The notes under the pieces: generated by a model
The model's input: only the letters and a program-made list of their open reading frames with translations
What the model was told of the DNA's origin: nothing
Databases searched by the model: none
Translations under genes and position numbers: made by a program
Shown: piece by piece, positions 33,870-42,262 of the stretch
How positions within the stretch are numbered: the first letter of the stretch is position 1
Layout: each line of letters begins with the position of its first letter
From: an uncultured Clostridium sp.
Lineage (GTDB): Bacteria; Bacillota; Clostridia; Lachnospirales; Lachnospiraceae
Assembly (NCBI GenBank): GCA_946498245.1
Contig: CAMMNN010000011.1
Span: 1 to 64,000 of the forward strand
DNA length: 64,000 nt
Reading direction: 5' to 3'

Positions 33870-34187
33870 CTTCCGGATATAGCAGGCCAGCAAGTCAATA
33901 AACTCCCCATTGGTAGGCTTATGCTGCAGCCGGCAGCCTGCTACCTGATAGAGCCGCTCTCTGTCGCCCCGGTTCCAGCAGGCAGTGATTACCGTTCTCA
34001 GGTTGCGCTCTACACAGGCAGGGGTGGTATTGTGAATGGCGGCGATTTTGGGATACAGCAGCTTGGAAATCATCAGAAGCCGTTCCCGATCCTCCAGGAC
34101 AAGTTCTACGGCGGTATGGAGGTAGTAGTAACCTAAATGAGTGCCGGAAATACCCAGAGAACGCATTAGGAGAAATAACCCGTCCAT
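33858..34187 (-). CDS. stand-alone Spo0A C-terminal-domain-like regulator, third copy
   Basis: A 109-residue protein that is the closest of the three to the genuine Spo0A output domain: GTHLGYYYLHTAVELVLED, LYPKIAAIHNTTPACVERNL (Spo0A LYPNVAKKYNTTPSRVER) and CRLQHKPTNGEFIDLLACY (Spo0A AKPTNSEFIAMIADK). There is no receiver domain, so it is not the master sporulation regulator itself. A GGAG lies 10 nt upstream of the ATG; a second ATG seven codons later is possible. It is convergent with the CIS ATPase gene, so the CIS locus is bracketed by Spo0A-C-type regulators. Two near-consensus Spo0A boxes lie upstream. Confidence 0.8.
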   Translation of the reverse strand: MDGLFLLMRSLGISGTHLGYYYLHTAVELVLEDRERLLMISKLLYPKIAAIHNTTPACVERNLRTVITACWNRGDRERLYQVAGCRLQHKPTNGEFIDLLACYIRKEEP

Positions 34188-34566
34188 AATATTAGTACTC
34201 CTTTCGTTTGCTTCTTCCTCTATTGTACAGGAAAGACCGGAAGATGGAAGAACCAGGAGCGAAATAGACTAATATCGACAAAAATGGAGCCATACCCGAT
34301 ATTGGTATATATAGAGGGCGAAATAAAATCCGACAATCTTTGCATTCTTACGAAAAAATCTTGTAAAACCAGATATTGCGGGGCAAAATGAAGAAACACC
34401 ATATCTGGGGGAAAAATAGACCAAAGCAGGAAAAAAGGGGAAAAACACCTGAGAAACAGAGAAAACGGGCAGAGGCACGTAATGTCGATTTATGCGATAA
34501 CTTTCCCTTTTCAAACCTGATGGAAAGCATTATATTATCAGCATAGAAAACAAGGAGGGGTCGCGT
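34188..34566. promoter_or_regulatory. divergent regulatory region with Spo0A-box-like sites
   Basis: A 379-bp noncoding stretch, AT-rich. ATCGACA (34274-34280; reverse complement TGTCGAT) and TGTCGAT (34483-34489) each differ by one base from the Spo0A box TGTCGAA. A candidate promoter TTTTCA (34508-34513), 17 bp, TATATT (34531-34536) points to the 50-codon gene at 34567. No other gene-sized frame looks real here. Confidence 0.35.
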
Positions 34567-34719
34567 ATGAGCGATAAAGAAATGTTGCTGATTTTGGAAC
34601 GTGAGAATCAGAGGCTCAAGCAAGACAATGAAATGCTGCAGAAAACGATTGTTCAGATGAGGTCAACGCTGAATCGTCTGATTGCCCGATATATAACAGA
34701 ATCAAGAACAGAGCATTAA
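34567..34719 (+). CDS. small coiled-coil protein (50 aa)
   Basis: A 50-residue protein preceded by AAGGAGG 8 nt before ATG, and by a plausible promoter. It forms a single amphipathic helix with heptad-like leucines (MLLILERENQRLKQDNEML followed by QKTIVQM), which predicts a dimeric or trimeric coiled coil, and ends RYITESRTEH. No function is recognised. It is convergent with a zinc-ribbon/coiled-coil protein 47 bp away, a possible partner. Confidence 0.65.
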   Translation: MSDKEMLLILERENQRLKQDNEMLQKTIVQMRSTLNRLIARYITESRTEH

Positions 34720-34766
34720 ATGGGTAAAAAAGAAAAGGAAAGCAGGCGGGAAGGAACGCTGTAATT

Positions 34767-35147
34767 TTACGGCGTGTCACTGTCCCGTTTGTTCTGTTTA
34801 TGGACCAAATCCCAAATGGTTTTGTGCATCCACTCTACCGTAGCCTTCAGATTTTTGTTTTCTTCCTCCAGTTCCTGGATGCGGTAGGCTAGATTGGCTA
34901 TGGTTTCGCGGTGATTGGCGGCTTTGTGGGGAGCAGTCAGACGGGAAACCAGAGTGGGCGTGTGCTGGATGATTTCCTGGCTGAGAAGGCGATCCCGTTC
35001 CGGGCAGCTTAAATCCATAAAATCCTGGTACCGCATAGAAAGAAGATTCATGGAGATTTCGCATTTAGGGCAAACGGCATTGCGGGAAAGCTGATAGTAT
35101 GCGTAATAACCGCATTTGGGGCAGTAATAAACAGACAATTCTCTCAT
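34767..35147 (-). CDS. zinc-ribbon protein with C-terminal coiled coil
   Basis: A 126-residue protein. The N-terminus holds a four-cysteine zinc ribbon (YYCPKCGYYAYY ... CPKCEIS, residues 9-12 and 26-29). The C-terminal 45 residues are a coiled coil (RIQELEEENKNLKATVEWMH). It may be a regulatory or scaffold protein; no DNA-binding motif beyond the ribbon is apparent. GGAGG stands 7 nt upstream of the ATG. The next 238 bp up to the choline-binding gene contain AT-rich sequence and a terminator. Confidence 0.65.
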   Translation of the reverse strand: MRELSVYYCPKCGYYAYYQLSRNAVCPKCEISMNLLSMRYQDFMDLSCPERDRLLSQEIIQHTPTLVSRLTAPHKAANHRETIANLAYRIQELEEENKNLKATVEWMHKTIWDLVHKQNKRDSDTP

Positions 35148-35269
35148 AATCCTTCCTCCTGTGCATGGACAAAAAATCTCTAAATTATATATAACGTAAA
35201 AATTTTTAAAATATGACAGATTTCAAAGAAAAAATTTAAAAAAATTTATTTTTAGCCCTTTTTCAGCTT

Positions 35270-35320
35270 AAAAAGCAAAAACCGCCGGGAGACAGACCCA
35301 TGGGGCTGCCTCACAGCGGT
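35270..35320 (-). terminator. intrinsic terminator of the choline-binding protein gene
   Basis: On the minus strand a GC-rich hairpin, with an ACCGC/GCGGT outer stem and an inner CTGCC/CAG plus CCC/GGG pairing, is followed by TTTTTGCTTTTT. It lies about 65 bp beyond the stop codon at 35386. Confidence 0.65.
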
Positions 35321-35385
35321 GCTGCTGAACGGTAATACAAACTAAGATTTTGTAATCACAAGTGGATTTTCAGGATGGGAGCTCC

Positions 35386-36726
35386 TTACTGAACAACGCC
35401 TTCGGTATTGACTACCCAGACAGTGCCGTTGGAATCTTCTACGTCTTTGTAGCCAGCGCCCAGTTCGGGCTTTTCAGAAGACTTTGAGGAAGAAGAAGCG
35501 CGCTGGATCACACCGGAAACATTGACCAGATACTGTTTGCCGTCAAAGCTTACGGGAGCATAGCGCAGATCTCCATCTGCATCCTGGCGCAGACCGTCGA
35601 TATAGAGGCGGTTGTCATAGACACCGTTAAAGCCGTGGCCGCGGTTTGCGCCGCTGGTGTTAAAGTACCAGGAATCGCTTTCGCCAGTTTCATCATTATA
35701 GATAGTCTGCTTTCCGGTCTTCATTGCGCCGTCTTCGCCAAAGTAAGCTTTGGCGGAACCGCCGTCCTCTAAAGAGATAGTCTGAAGTCCGGTCTGCATT
35801 TCGCCTTTGGTATTGAAGGCATACTGCTTAGAGCTGATGGAAAATACCTGAACGCCTGCAGAGGCAAAGTAGGGTACGCCCTTTTTGAAATAGAAGCGGT
35901 AAACCTCTTCGTCCTCACTGACGCCTTCTACCCCGTAAATATCGTACCAGCCGTCAGCACGTTTTCCGTCCTCTTCATAGTACTGGTAGCCTGCTACAGA
36001 GTCAGAGCCGGAGGCGTTGGCATTGGACGGAGTAGCAGTGGAAGCCGCAGCCTCAGGCAGCTTGTACCAGCCAGTCTGCATAACGCCGTTTACAAAGGTA
36101 TAGTAACTGCCGTTAATCTTTTTATCCAGCTCGTTTTCTACCATTTTTCCGTTTTTCTCAAAGTAATACCAGGAGGAAGAGTCTGTGGGCTCATCGGAGT
36201 CGTCTTCTAACTGGATCCAGCCGGAGCGCCGCACGCCGTCCTTTCCGAGATAGTAAACGGAATCGCCGATGGTCTGAAGTCCGGTCTGCATAATTCCTTC
36301 ATCATTAAAGTAATACCAATTATTATTGATGGACTGCCATTTGGAGCGGATATAGCGGCCGTCTTTGCCGAAATAGTACCACAGCTCCGCCGGCTGATCC
36401 GGCGTGTCCATAGTGTCTTCATTTTCAACGGAAAGCCAATGCTCAGCGACTTTCTTTCCGGTTTCATCTACATAGTACTCATCAATGATTTCATCTGTTG
36501 CAATCTCACCCTCATCATTTAAATAGTACCAGTCGCTGCCTTTCTTCTTCCAGGTTTCAGTTACGTAGTCCCCGTCAGAGTCATAGTAGCGGAAGGTTCC
36601 GTTTTCTTCTGTCCATCCGGCGGTAGCAGCCAGTACAGAAGCCGTTCCATTTAAAAAGGAAGGGGTTACCGCGGTCATCACTGCCGCAGCGGATAATACA
36701 GCCATAATTTTTGTTTTGTTCTTCAT
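35386..36726 (-). CDS. secreted choline-binding / cell-wall-binding repeat protein
   Basis: A 446-residue exported protein. The N-terminus MKNKTKIMAVLSAAAVMTAV with an AAT/A-type cleavage site near residue 35 is a clear signal peptide. The rest is a run of about 12-15 choline-binding (CW_binding_1) repeats with W-Y-Y-F/L and G-x-M-x-T-G motifs (for example SDWYYLNDEG, NNWYYFNDEGIMQTGLQ). There is no separate catalytic domain, so it is probably a cell-surface binding or structural protein. The start at 36726 is the only one giving a signal peptide; GGAG is 13 nt upstream, a long spacing. A Ser/Lys-rich stretch near the C-terminus divides the last repeats. Confidence 0.85.
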   Translation of the reverse strand: MKNKTKIMAVLSAAAVMTAVTPSFLNGTASVLAATAGWTEENGTFRYYDSDGDYVTETWKKKGSDWYYLNDEGEIATDEIIDEYYVDETGKKVAEHWLSVENEDTMDTPDQPAELWYYFGKDGRYIRSKWQSINNNWYYFNDEGIMQTGLQTIGDSVYYLGKDGVRRSGWIQLEDDSDEPTDSSSWYYFEKNGKMVENELDKKINGSYYTFVNGVMQTGWYKLPEAAASTATPSNANASGSDSVAGYQYYEEDGKRADGWYDIYGVEGVSEDEEVYRFYFKKGVPYFASAGVQVFSISSKQYAFNTKGEMQTGLQTISLEDGGSAKAYFGEDGAMKTGKQTIYNDETGESDSWYFNTSGANRGHGFNGVYDNRLYIDGLRQDADGDLRYAPVSFDGKQYLVNVSGVIQRASSSSKSSEKPELGAGYKDVEDSNGTVWVVNTEGVVQ

Positions 36727-37013
36727 AGATAAATCGTCTCTCCTTTTTTGTTGTGGGCGGCGGATTGTTTTCCGCCTGTTTTTTCGTGGCCGAAAATCCA
36801 TCGTTGCATTACGGTGCTGATTATAGCCTATCCGGTCGGCCTTGAAAAGTGTGGGTTCATTCCAGTAATGGAAGGCGGATGCAGGGAAAGGAGCCTATGG
36901 AAAATCCGCCAGAAGACTGGGAAAAGGGGGAACCCCTGAAAACGCCGCAAAAGGACGAAAACAGAAAGAATGCCGTAAGAAAAAGTTTATTAGGAATTTT
37001 ATAAAAAGTATGC

Positions 37014-37064
37014 TATACTGATTTGAAGATACCAGGGGCACATAGTGCGGAGCAATCCGGTATC
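37014..37064 (+). promoter_or_regulatory. extended -10 promoter and structured leader of the glycan locus
   Basis: TGC-TATACT (37011-37019) is an extended -10. The leader then carries GATACC (37028-37033) paired with GGTATC (37059-37064), enclosing GCAC/GTGC (37038-37041, 37045-37048). The leader is over 100 nt before the 37135 start. The rest of the 36727-37134 gap has no gene. A transcription-control hairpin is possible; no known riboswitch is recognised. Confidence 0.4.
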
Positions 37065-37134
37065 AAAGGGGTCCAAAGAATCCAATACCAATTTGAAATA
37101 AAAGAAGGGATACTGTTTTGGAGGGAGGAAAAGC

Positions 37135-39078
37135 ATGAGGATTAAGGTTTCGGATTATATTGCGGAAAAACTGGTGGAATCGGGAATCAGCCAGGTGTTT
37201 ACGGTTACCGGCGGAGGCGCCATGCATTTAAATGACGCTCTGGGACACAAGGAGGGGCTTTGCTGCCTCTACAATCACCATGAGCAGGCCTGCGCCATTG
37301 CGGCGGAAAGCTATGCCCGTATCCACAACAAGATTGCCGCAGTCTGCGTTACTACGGGGCCTGGGGGAACCAACGCCATTACCGGGGTGGTAGGCGGCTG
37401 GCTGGACTCTATTCCCATGCTGATTCTTTCCGGACAGGTTCGCTACGATACCACGGCCCGCTGGTCCGGCGTTGGTATCCGGGCTATGGGGGATCAGGAG
37501 TTTGATATTTGTCAGGCCATTGGCTGTATGACAAAATACTGCGAAATGGTAATCGATCCTATGAGAATCCGCTTCTGTCTGGAGAAAGCCCTGTATCTGG
37601 CCCGGTGCGGCAGGCCCGGACCTTGCTGGCTGGATATTCCCGTAAATGTCCAGGGCGCTTACGTGGAGAAGGAAGAGCTGGCGGGGTTCGATCCCAAGGA
37701 TTATGAAGCCGGAGGCGACGGTTGGGAGAGTTCTGCTCCGGACAGCGTGAAAATCCCCGAAGACCAGGCCGGTAAGGGAGAGAAACGCCTGGTGCTTCCC
37801 CCTAAAGTAAGCCGTGAAATAGTGGAAGAAATCATTGAAAAAATCCGTTTATCCCGCCGCCCGGTCTTTAATGTAGGAAACGGCGTCCGCATTGCCGGAG
37901 CCCATAAAGCTCTTATGGAAGTCATTGAAAGGCTGGGGATTCCTGTGGTAACGGGCTGGAACAGCCAGGACGCTATTTACGACGACCATCCCCTATATAC
38001 GGGAAGGGCCGGAGGAATGGGCGACAGACCCGGTAACTTTGCCGTACAAAACAGCGATTTGGTCTTTTCCGTAGGAAGCCGGTTAAGCATTCGCCAGGTG
38101 GGATACAATTATGAAACCTGGGCCAGAGCCGCTTATGTTATCGTAAACGACGTAGACCAGGAAGAATTAAAGAAACCTTCCGTTCATGTAGATATGCCGG
38201 TTCACGCCGATGCCAAAGACCTGCTGGAAACTATGGCGGAGGTGCTGAAGGAAAGACAGGAGGCAGGCACGCTTCCCCGCCCCGTTTTTGACGGAGGGGA
38301 GGGACTCCGGGATATGGACTGGAGGCAGACCTGCCGTATGTGGAAGGAAACCTATCCGGTGATTCTTCCCCGCCATATGGCCTGCGGGGATCAGGAGCCG
38401 GCCAATGTCTACGCCTTGGTGAAAGAGTTAAGCAGCCGGTTAAAGGAAGACCAGATTACCGTAGTAGGAAACGGATCCGCCTGCGTAGCCGGCGGCCATG
38501 GCTATATTATCAAGAGAGGCCAGAGATTCATTACCAATTCCGCTATTGCTTCCATGGGCTACGATCTCCCGGCAGCCATTGGAGCCTGTATGGCGGATCA
38601 CAGCCAGGATATTATTCTTTTGACAGGAGACGGAAGTATCCAGATGAATCTCCAGGAGCTGCAGACTATTATCCATCACCGTCTGCCGATTAAATTGTTT
38701 CTGATTAACAATGGCGGTTACCACTCCATTCGCCAGACCCAGAAGAATTTCTTCGGGGAACCCCTGGTGGGAATCGGCGTGGACAGCGGGGATCTGAGCT
38801 TTCCGGATATGGAAAAGCTGGCCTGGGCCTATGGATACCCCTATGTAAAGGCCAGCCACAACAGCCAACTGGGAGAGGCTATTGAAAAGACTCTGGCTAT
38901 GGAAGGGCCGGCTATTTGTGAGGTTCTGGTAAGCATTGAACAAAATTTTGAACCCAAGTCCGCAGCCAAGCGGCTTCCTGACGGCACTATGGTATCGCCG
39001 CCTCTGGAGGATCTGGCGCCGTTTCTTCCGGAAGAGGAGATGGATGCCAATATGCTGATTCCAAGGATTCGAAATTAG
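37135..39078 (+). CDS. TPP-dependent carboligase, acetolactate-synthase-like (sugar-modifying candidate)
   Basis: A 647-residue thiamine-pyrophosphate enzyme of the acetolactate synthase/pyruvate oxidase superfamily. It has the catalytic Glu region NHHEQACAIAAESYAR near residue 50 and the TPP/Mg motif GDGSIQMNLQELQ ... LFLINN near 500. The N-terminal, central and C-terminal domains are complete. It heads a surface-glycan cluster with SDRs and a sugar C-methyltransferase-like protein. YerE-type enzymes in such clusters transfer a two-carbon unit from pyruvate onto a keto-sugar to make branched sugars; that role is inferred and true acetolactate synthesis is the alternative. GGAGGGAGG precedes the ATG. 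Confidence 0.8.
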   Translation: MRIKVSDYIAEKLVESGISQVFTVTGGGAMHLNDALGHKEGLCCLYNHHEQACAIAAESYARIHNKIAAVCVTTGPGGTNAITGVVGGWLDSIPMLILSGQVRYDTTARWSGVGIRAMGDQEFDICQAIGCMTKYCEMVIDPMRIRFCLEKALYLARCGRPGPCWLDIPVNVQGAYVEKEELAGFDPKDYEAGGDGWESSAPDSVKIPEDQAGKGEKRLVLPPKVSREIVEEIIEKIRLSRRPVFNVGNGVRIAGAHKALMEVIERLGIPVVTGWNSQDAIYDDHPLYTGRAGGMGDRPGNFAVQNSDLVFSVGSRLSIRQVGYNYETWARAAYVIVNDVDQEELKKPSVHVDMPVHADAKDLLETMAEVLKERQEAGTLPRPVFDGGEGLRDMDWRQTCRMWKETYPVILPRHMACGDQEPANVYALVKELSSRLKEDQITVVGNGSACVAGGHGYIIKRGQRFITNSAIASMGYDLPAAIGACMADHSQDIILLTGDGSIQMNLQELQTIIHHRLPIKLFLINNGGYHSIRQTQKNFFGEPLVGIGVDSGDLSFPDMEKLAWAYGYPYVKASHNSQLGEAIEKTLAMEGPAICEVLVSIEQNFEPKSAAKRLPDGTMVSPPLEDLAPFLPEEEMDANMLIPRIRN

Positions 39079-39100
39079 GGACGAGAAGGAGGATTTCCCG

Positions 39101-40060
39101 GTGAATGTGGTTGTGACAGGAGCTACCAGCTTTTTAGGGACGCCTTTAACGGAGCGGTTTCTAAAGGACGGAGACAAAGTCTTTGCCGTTGTACGCCCCG
39201 GTTCCCGCAATATGGACAGGATCCGGAAGCTGGAGGAACGGTACAAGGAGCGCCTGGTTCCGGTTCCCATAAAATTAGAAGATACGGAATCCATAAAAGA
39301 CTTGATTAAAGAAGAATGCCACGTCTGGGTTCATCTGGGCTGGGACGGGGCGGGAAGCGGAAACCGCACGCAGCAGGATATTCAGCAAAAAAATGTGGGA
39401 GATTCTCTCTGTTCTTTAAAAGGGGCCGCTTCCCTGGGCTGCCGCCGTTTCCTTTTTACGGGTTCCCAGGCTGAGTACGGGATCCGGGACAGCCTGATGG
39501 CGGAAAATGACGTCTGCCAGCCGGTATCGGAATATGGAAAGGCCAAGACGGATTTTTACAGTGAAGCCACAAAGTACGTGGCAGCCCACCCGGAAAGCAG
39601 TATGGAATACCTCCACAGCCGTATTTTCAGCGTATACGGGCCGGGAGATCACCCGTGGTCATTGGTAGAGTCCTGCAAAAAGACGTTTCAGGCTGGTGAA
39701 AGGCTGGAACTGGGAGACTGTACCCAGATGTGGAATTTTTTGTACCGGGACGACTGCGCCGAGGCGCTTTTCCTGCTGGCTAAGACGCCGGGAACCATTG
39801 GCTTTTTAGGGCACAATGGGGAAGACGGGATTTATAACGTAGCTGCTCCGGAGGAGGAAACAAGACCCTTGAGGGAATACGTAGAAACCATGTTCCGTCT
39901 GTGCGGAAAAAGAGGAGGATTTACTTACGGGGTAAGGCCGCCTAACGCCGAGGGGCAGATCAATCTGATTCCCTCCACGGAAAAGCTGAGAAAAATAACG
40001 GGATTTCGCCCTGGCTTCAGCTTTGAAGAGGGCTTTCAGCGGCTTTTATTGATGCCGTAG
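39101..40060 (+). CDS. NAD(P)-dependent sugar epimerase/reductase (extended SDR)
   Basis: A 319-residue extended short-chain dehydrogenase. It has the nucleotide-binding motif VTGATSFLGTP near residue 5, the catalytic YGKAK (Y-x3-K) near 146 and a Ser/Thr region GSQAEYGI. It probably epimerises or reduces a nucleotide-linked sugar, perhaps the keto intermediate handled by neighbouring enzymes. It starts at GTG with GGAGG 8 nt ahead. It is 22 bp after the TPP enzyme and 23 bp before the methyltransferase, so likely one operon. Confidence 0.85.
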   Translation: MNVVVTGATSFLGTPLTERFLKDGDKVFAVVRPGSRNMDRIRKLEERYKERLVPVPIKLEDTESIKDLIKEECHVWVHLGWDGAGSGNRTQQDIQQKNVGDSLCSLKGAASLGCRRFLFTGSQAEYGIRDSLMAENDVCQPVSEYGKAKTDFYSEATKYVAAHPESSMEYLHSRIFSVYGPGDHPWSLVESCKKTFQAGERLELGDCTQMWNFLYRDDCAEALFLLAKTPGTIGFLGHNGEDGIYNVAAPEEETRPLREYVETMFRLCGKRGGFTYGVRPPNAEGQINLIPSTEKLRKITGFRPGFSFEEGFQRLLLMP

Positions 40061-40083
40061 TATAAATAATATAGGAGATAGCA

Positions 40084-41322
40084 ATGGCAGAGGAAAGAAG
40101 AAAACACTGTCTGGCCTGTTCCGGGAAACTTCCTGAAGAGGCAATGATGGTACTGGAGGGAATGCCGGCTTCAGCCCAGGATATTCCGGACGCAGAGCAG
40201 GTGAAAGGGGACAGAGGCATGAAACTGAGCCTGTACCAGTGTCCTCAGTGCGGCCTGGTCCAGTTTGACTGTCCGCCGGTGGCCTATTACCGGGACGTTA
40301 TCCGGTCAGGGGGATTTACCACCACTATGGTGGAGCTGCGCCGCCGCCAGTACAGCCATTTCATAAAAACCTGCGGCCTGGAAGGAAAGAAAGTCATTGA
40401 GGCGGGCTGCGGCAGAGGAGAATTTTTGTCAGTTTTAACGGAGTTTCCTGTTCAGGCTTTCGGCATTGAGCATCGGGCGGATTTGGCTGCCATTGCCGCA
40501 GAAGAGGGATTAACGGTCTGGCAGATGTTTACGGAAACGGAGGATACCCTTCTGGCATCTCCCGACGGCAGGGCCGTCCCGCCCTACGACGCTTTTCTGT
40601 CTTTTAATTTCTTAGAGCATCAGCCCAATCCGAGCCGGATGCTCCGCTGTATCCATAAAAATTTAGCGGAAGACGGAGTCGGTCTGGTAACGGTTCCCAG
40701 TTTGGAATATATTCTTCAATATAACGGATACTATGAACTAATCCGGGATCATCTGGCTTACTATTCCTTTGATACTCTTCGCCGTCTTTTGGAGAACAAC
40801 GGATTTCAAGTGCTGGAAGAAGAGATGGTAAACCGGGACACCTTGTCGGTTATAGTAAAAAAAGTGCCTCTGAGAAATCCGGAGGGGACTCAGGTAAAAG
40901 AGAGGGAAGGGGCGCCAATCCGGAAGACAGACGTTTCCGGCCTGTTATCCAGCCGGAACACCATTGGAAAAGAAATCGAAGGTCTTTTAGAGAATTTGGA
41001 AGAAACCGGAAAAACTCTGGCGGTTTGGGGAGCCAGCCATCAGGGGTTTACCCTGGCGGCCACTACGGCTTTAGGCAGCAGGGCCTGTTATATTATGGAT
41101 TCCGCTCCCTTTAAACAGGGCCGGTTCGCCCCGGCTTCCCATCTCCCCATAGTGGCCCCGGATTTCTTTTGCGAGAAGCCGGTGGATGCTATTTTAATCG
41201 TAGCTCCGGGGTATACGGAAGAAATTGCGGCCATTATCCGGAAAAAGTACTCCAGCCCGGAACACCCGGTTGTGATTTGGACGCTGCGCAGCAATCATTT
41301 GGAAGAAATTACGGAGGCCTAA
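40084..41322 (+). CDS. SAM-dependent sugar C-methyltransferase-like protein
   Basis: A 412-residue methyltransferase with the three-part layout of nucleotide-sugar C-methyltransferases. It has an N-terminal zinc-binding module (HCLACSGK ... CPQCGLVQFD), a Rossmann SAM domain with VIEAGCGRGEFL (motif I), a FLEHQPNPSRML motif, and a C-terminal Methyltransf_14-like domain beginning VWGASHQGFTLA. It probably adds a methyl branch to a keto sugar. Together with the adjacent TPP enzyme and two SDRs this suggests a branched deoxy sugar. GGAG stands before the ATG. Substrate is not determinable. Confidence 0.8.
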   Translation: MAEERRKHCLACSGKLPEEAMMVLEGMPASAQDIPDAEQVKGDRGMKLSLYQCPQCGLVQFDCPPVAYYRDVIRSGGFTTTMVELRRRQYSHFIKTCGLEGKKVIEAGCGRGEFLSVLTEFPVQAFGIEHRADLAAIAAEEGLTVWQMFTETEDTLLASPDGRAVPPYDAFLSFNFLEHQPNPSRMLRCIHKNLAEDGVGLVTVPSLEYILQYNGYYELIRDHLAYYSFDTLRRLLENNGFQVLEEEMVNRDTLSVIVKKVPLRNPEGTQVKEREGAPIRKTDVSGLLSSRNTIGKEIEGLLENLEETGKTLAVWGASHQGFTLAATTALGSRACYIMDSAPFKQGRFAPASHLPIVAPDFFCEKPVDAILIVAPGYTEEIAAIIRKKYSSPEHPVVIWTLRSNHLEEITEA

Positions 41323-41326
41323 AAGA

Positions 41327-42262
41327 GTGATGGAACGGATTGTGATTACCGGAGCCACGGGATTTATCGGCAGCTATCTGACAAGGCTGTATTTAAAAAG
41401 AGGGGCCAGGGTTTTCGCCCTGGTTCGGCCGGAATCAAAAAACCGGAGCGTACTGCCGGAACATGAAAATCTGACCATTGTTTCCTGCAGTTTGGAGCAG
41501 GTTTTGGACTGCGTACCGGCCATAAAAAGGGCGGATGCCTTTTTCCATTTTGCCTGGGCCGGGGTCAACCGCCAGGAAATCGACTCCCCTCAGGTACAGG
41601 AAAAGAATGTTTCCTGCTCTATTGATTGCATAAAAGCGGCACATCTGCTACAATGTAGCGTGTTCATGGACGCCGGCTCCCGTGTGGAGTACGGAGTTAC
41701 GGAAGAAATTATGAGGGAAGACCTGGAGTGTCGCCCTATTAACGAATACGGGAAGGCCAAATGGCGGTTTTACCAGATGGCGGATCCTTTGTGCAGAGAA
41801 TATGGAATGCTGTATTACCATCTGCGGTTTTTCAGCGTATACGGTTATGGGGATCACCCCTGGTCCATTATCTCTACACTGGTAAGGGAATTGCCTCAGG
41901 GGAAAACGGTGTCTCTCAGCGCCTGCCGCCATCAATGGAATTTCATGTATATTGAAGACGCGGCGGAGGCGGTGTACCGGCTTCACAAAAGCGGCAGGGA
42001 GGGCGGCATTGTAAATATTGCCAGCCGCGATACCAGGGTTCTGCGGGATTTCGTAGAAGAAATCCACAGGATCGCCGGAGGCAGAGGAACCTTGGAATAC
42101 GGAAGCTTCGTCCAGGCAAAAGAAGGGGCTCTGTCAGTCCGCCCTGATACGGAGAAGCTGAACCGCCTTTTGGGAGGAAACTGGAAAGAGTCCTTCACCT
42201 TCCGACAGGGAATTGAGGAAACCATGAGGAAAGAAGAGAAATACAGGTATGAGAAAAATTAG
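41327..42262 (+). CDS. NAD(P)-dependent sugar epimerase/reductase (extended SDR), second copy
   Basis: A 311-residue extended SDR related to the one at 39101. It has ITGATGFIGSYLTRLY at the start and catalytic YGKAK at about 145 (EYGKAKWRFY). It shares the layout but differs in substrate loops. GGAGG lies 9 nt before a GTG at 41327 or 12 nt before an ATG at 41330; the start is uncertain by one codon. The C-terminal end overlaps the GT2 gene by 14 bp. It probably acts on a product of the methyltransferase or TPP enzyme. Confidence 0.85.
   Translation: MMERIVITGATGFIGSYLTRLYLKRGARVFALVRPESKNRSVLPEHENLTIVSCSLEQVLDCVPAIKRADAFFHFAWAGVNRQEIDSPQVQEKNVSCSIDCIKAAHLLQCSVFMDAGSRVEYGVTEEIMREDLECRPINEYGKAKWRFYQMADPLCREYGMLYYHLRFFSVYGYGDHPWSIISTLVRELPQGKTVSLSACRHQWNFMYIEDAAEAVYRLHKSGREGGIVNIASRDTRVLRDFVEEIHRIAGGRGTLEYGSFVQAKEGALSVRPDTEKLNRLLGGNWKESFTFRQGIEETMRKEEKYRYEKN

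Noticed and set aside
38440-39294. 284-codon minus-strand frame over the TPP enzyme and SDR genes
   Set aside because: It spans two well-supported plus-strand genes and has no family features.
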